Assembly (NCBI GenBank): GCA_005239595.1
Contig: SBBT01000164.1
Location: 1-13,270 of the forward strand
DNA: 13,270 bases
From: Candidatus Troglogloeales bacterium
GTDB lineage: Bacteria; Nitrospirota; Nitrospiria; SBBL01; SBBT01
Reading direction: 5' to 3'
Below, in pieces: positions 11,658 to 13,270 of the stretch. The notes under the pieces were generated by a model. That model was not told where the DNA came from and did no database searches. It saw nothing but the letters and a program-made list of their open reading frames with translations. A program made the translations under genes and the position numbers. The number at the start of each line of letters is the position of its first letter. Positions within the stretch are counted from its first letter, which is position 1.

Positions 11658-13270
11658 AGAATAAGCGCCTCCCGATCTTTCGGCAGGACGTAGTTTTGAA
11701 ACTGCATCGGGTGTTTCGGATTCTCCGACTCCACCTTCCAGGGATTTACCGCCTTTTCCTTGGCCTTCTTCAGGTGACTCAAGAGGCGTTCCTTCTCTTC
11801 CTTGGAAGCCAGCACCGTTTCTTTTCGGATCTTCTCCACGCCGACCCGCACCACAAAGTCGTAGGTGCGCTCTAAATACTCTCCATTCTCCCGATAATAC
11901 TGAAAGAAAAGAAACGCCGATTCCAGCGCTTCTTCGGAAGTTTTTACCGTGCAGAGGATATCTGCCGCCCGCACGGCTTTCCCCGCGCCGCCGCCGATCA
12001 CCACCTGCCAGCCTCCCTCAAAACCGACCATGCCGATATCTTTCACCGTCGCCTCGGCACAGTTTCTCGGACAACCGACCACCCCCATCTTCACTTTCGC
12101 AGGGGTGTAGAGACCTTCCAAGCTCTCCTCCAGCTTTATTCCCGTCGCGATCGAGTCCTGCGTGCCATATCGGCAGAAATCGGTGCCGACGCAGGTCTTG
12201 ACCATCCTCACCGCTTTGGCATAGGCAAAGCCCGATGTCATGCCGAGGTCTTTCCAGATTTTTGGGAGGTCTTCTTTTTTCACCCCCAGGAGATCAAGCC
12301 GTTGAGAACCGGTTACTTTCACCATCGGGACATTGTATTTCTCCGCAACATCAGCGATTTTCCGCAACTCGGCAGGCGTGGTGACCCCACCGCGCATCCG
12401 GGGAACCACGGAAAAAGTTCCGTCCTTCTGAATGTTGGCGTGAACCCGGTCGTTGATAAAACGCTGGGCCCGGTCCTCTGCATGATCTCCCAACCAGACC
12501 TCGTCCACAAGAAAGGAGAGGGCCGGCTTGCAGTAAGCACACCCCACGCCGTTGCCATAGATATCGAGGATATGCCATACCTTTTTCAGACGCTGGGTCC
12601 GAATCATCCGGCGCAGCTCTTCTTTGGTGTAGGTAAAACAGGGGCACATCCCCCTTTTTTCCTCTTTGACGCTCCCTGTGACCGCCGTCAGGATATCCTT
12701 TACCAGCCCCGCGCACGTGCCGCAGCCGCTGGTTGCCTTGGTACAGGCCTTGACCTCCCCGACACTTTTGCAGTTTTTCCCCTGGATGGCCTCGATGATC
12801 TGCCCCTTGCTCACACCGATGCATCCGCAGATGGTGTCAGAATCGGGACGGGACATGACATCCGAAGCGGAGCCGGGCGCGTTGGAAGGTTTTTCAAAAA
12901 GAAGGTTATGGTTTTTGCGATCTACCTTCTTGCCGAGCCGGATGGTCTCTAAAAAGCGATTGGCATTCGAGGCATCGCCGATTAAAATAGAGCCGATCAG
13001 CCGGTCTTCCCGGAATATGAGTTTTTTATAAATACCGGCCAGGGGATCGGCGTAAAGGACCGCCTCGTCTTTCTCGCCATCCTCCTTAATATTGCCCGCC
13101 GAGAAGACTTCGATTCCCATCACCTTGAGCTTTGCCGCGGAGACAGAACCTTCGTAAACGGCCCCCTTGTTTCCTGTAATTGTAGCGGCCAAAACCTTCC
13201 CCTGGTCATAGAGAGGTGCCACCAATCCATAGACCACCCCCTTATGTTCCACGCACTCCCCGACGGCGAA
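11654..13270 (-). CDS. nirB: Nitrite reductase large subunit, partial (5' end beyond window)
   Basis: NirB reduces nitrite to ammonium with electrons from NAD(P)H via FAD, [2Fe-2S], [4Fe-4S] and siroheme. The frame is open to base 13270, where it reads FAVGEC, the end of the FAD-binding domain; an in-frame GTG at 13252 is not the true start. The visible 538 residues contain the reductase C-terminal region and two BFD-like Cys sets with equal spacing (C148, C150, C183, C186 and C209, C211, C244, C247). The sulfite/nitrite reductase half follows, with the siroheme/4Fe-4S ligands CVGTDFC (C360, C366) and CPRNC (C400, C404). All ligands are present, so the enzyme should be active. About one third of the protein is missing to the right. 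Confidence 0.96.
   Translation of the reverse strand, partial: FAVGECVEHKGVVYGLVAPLYDQGKVLAATITGNKGAVYEGSVSAAKLKVMGIEVFSAGNIKEDGEKDEAVLYADPLAGIYKKLIFREDRLIGSILIGDASNANRFLETIRLGKKVDRKNHNLLFEKPSNAPGSASDVMSRPDSDTICGCIGVSKGQIIEAIQGKNCKSVGEVKACTKATSGCGTCAGLVKDILTAVTGSVKEEKRGMCPCFTYTKEELRRMIRTQRLKKVWHILDIYGNGVGCAYCKPALSFLVDEVWLGDHAEDRAQRFINDRVHANIQKDGTFSVVPRMRGGVTTPAELRKIADVAEKYNVPMVKVTGSQRLDLLGVKKEDLPKIWKDLGMTSGFAYAKAVRMVKTCVGTDFCRYGTQDSIATGIKLEESLEGLYTPAKVKMGVVGCPRNCAEATVKDIGMVGFEGGWQVVIGGGAGKAVRAADILCTVKTSEEALESAFLFFQYYRENGEYLERTYDFVVRVGVEKIRKETVLASKEEKERLLSHLKKAKEKAVNPWKVESENPKHPMQFQNYVLPKDREALIL

Noticed and set aside
12302..12952. 216-codon plus-strand frame opposite nirB
   Set aside because: It lies wholly antisense to the conserved BFD/reductase region of nirB and its product resembles no family.

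Overview
The window is bacterial chromosome with roughly balanced base composition. It carries housekeeping genes on both sides of a short accessory insert. Gene content (hemL, rplI, queuosine-type genes, dcd, a KamA-family lysine aminomutase, assimilatory nirBD) fits a free-living environmental bacterium that can use nitrite as a nitrogen source. Nothing in the window fixes the phylum; Nitrospirota or a similar deep environmental lineage is a guess, not a result.

Layout. Positions 1-644 hold no convincing intact gene, only short, probably decayed minus-strand reading frames and a 10-bp inverted repeat. hemL (645-1934, +) follows and shares its stop-codon bases with rplI (minus). rplI is the second gene of a queC-type/rplI unit. 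Divergent from that unit is a plus-strand pair: a pteridine-reductase-type SDR and queD. A minus-strand operon then runs from 7787 down to 4425: an ATP-grasp-like ligase of unknown substrate, a small glutaredoxin, a KamA-type lysine 2,3-aminomutase and dcd. The right edge (11319-13270, minus) is the C-terminal two thirds of nirB with nirD, overlapping by ATGA.

The accessory insert lies at about 7900-11190. It contains three plus-strand genes: a 138-residue protein of unknown function, a HEPN-domain protein with an intact R-x4-H RNase motif, and a 587-residue AIPR-family (abortive phage resistance) protein with an N-terminal Mrr-like nuclease motif. The first two genes each end at or just before a folded element with the signature of an integron attC recombination site (8479-8536 and 9218-9271). 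The two elements share a 16-bp block, and a weaker third candidate follows the AIPR gene (11129-11181). No integrase is present. The simplest reading is a short integrase-less cassette array (CALIN-like) carrying anti-phage candidates, dropped between the ATP-grasp operon and nirBD.

Pathway logic. The SDR, QueD and QueC-type proteins point to pterin/deazapurine chemistry. The ATP-grasp/glutaredoxin/KamA trio suggests a beta-amino-acid or peptide pathway that I cannot name. HEPN plus AIPR suggests phage defence.
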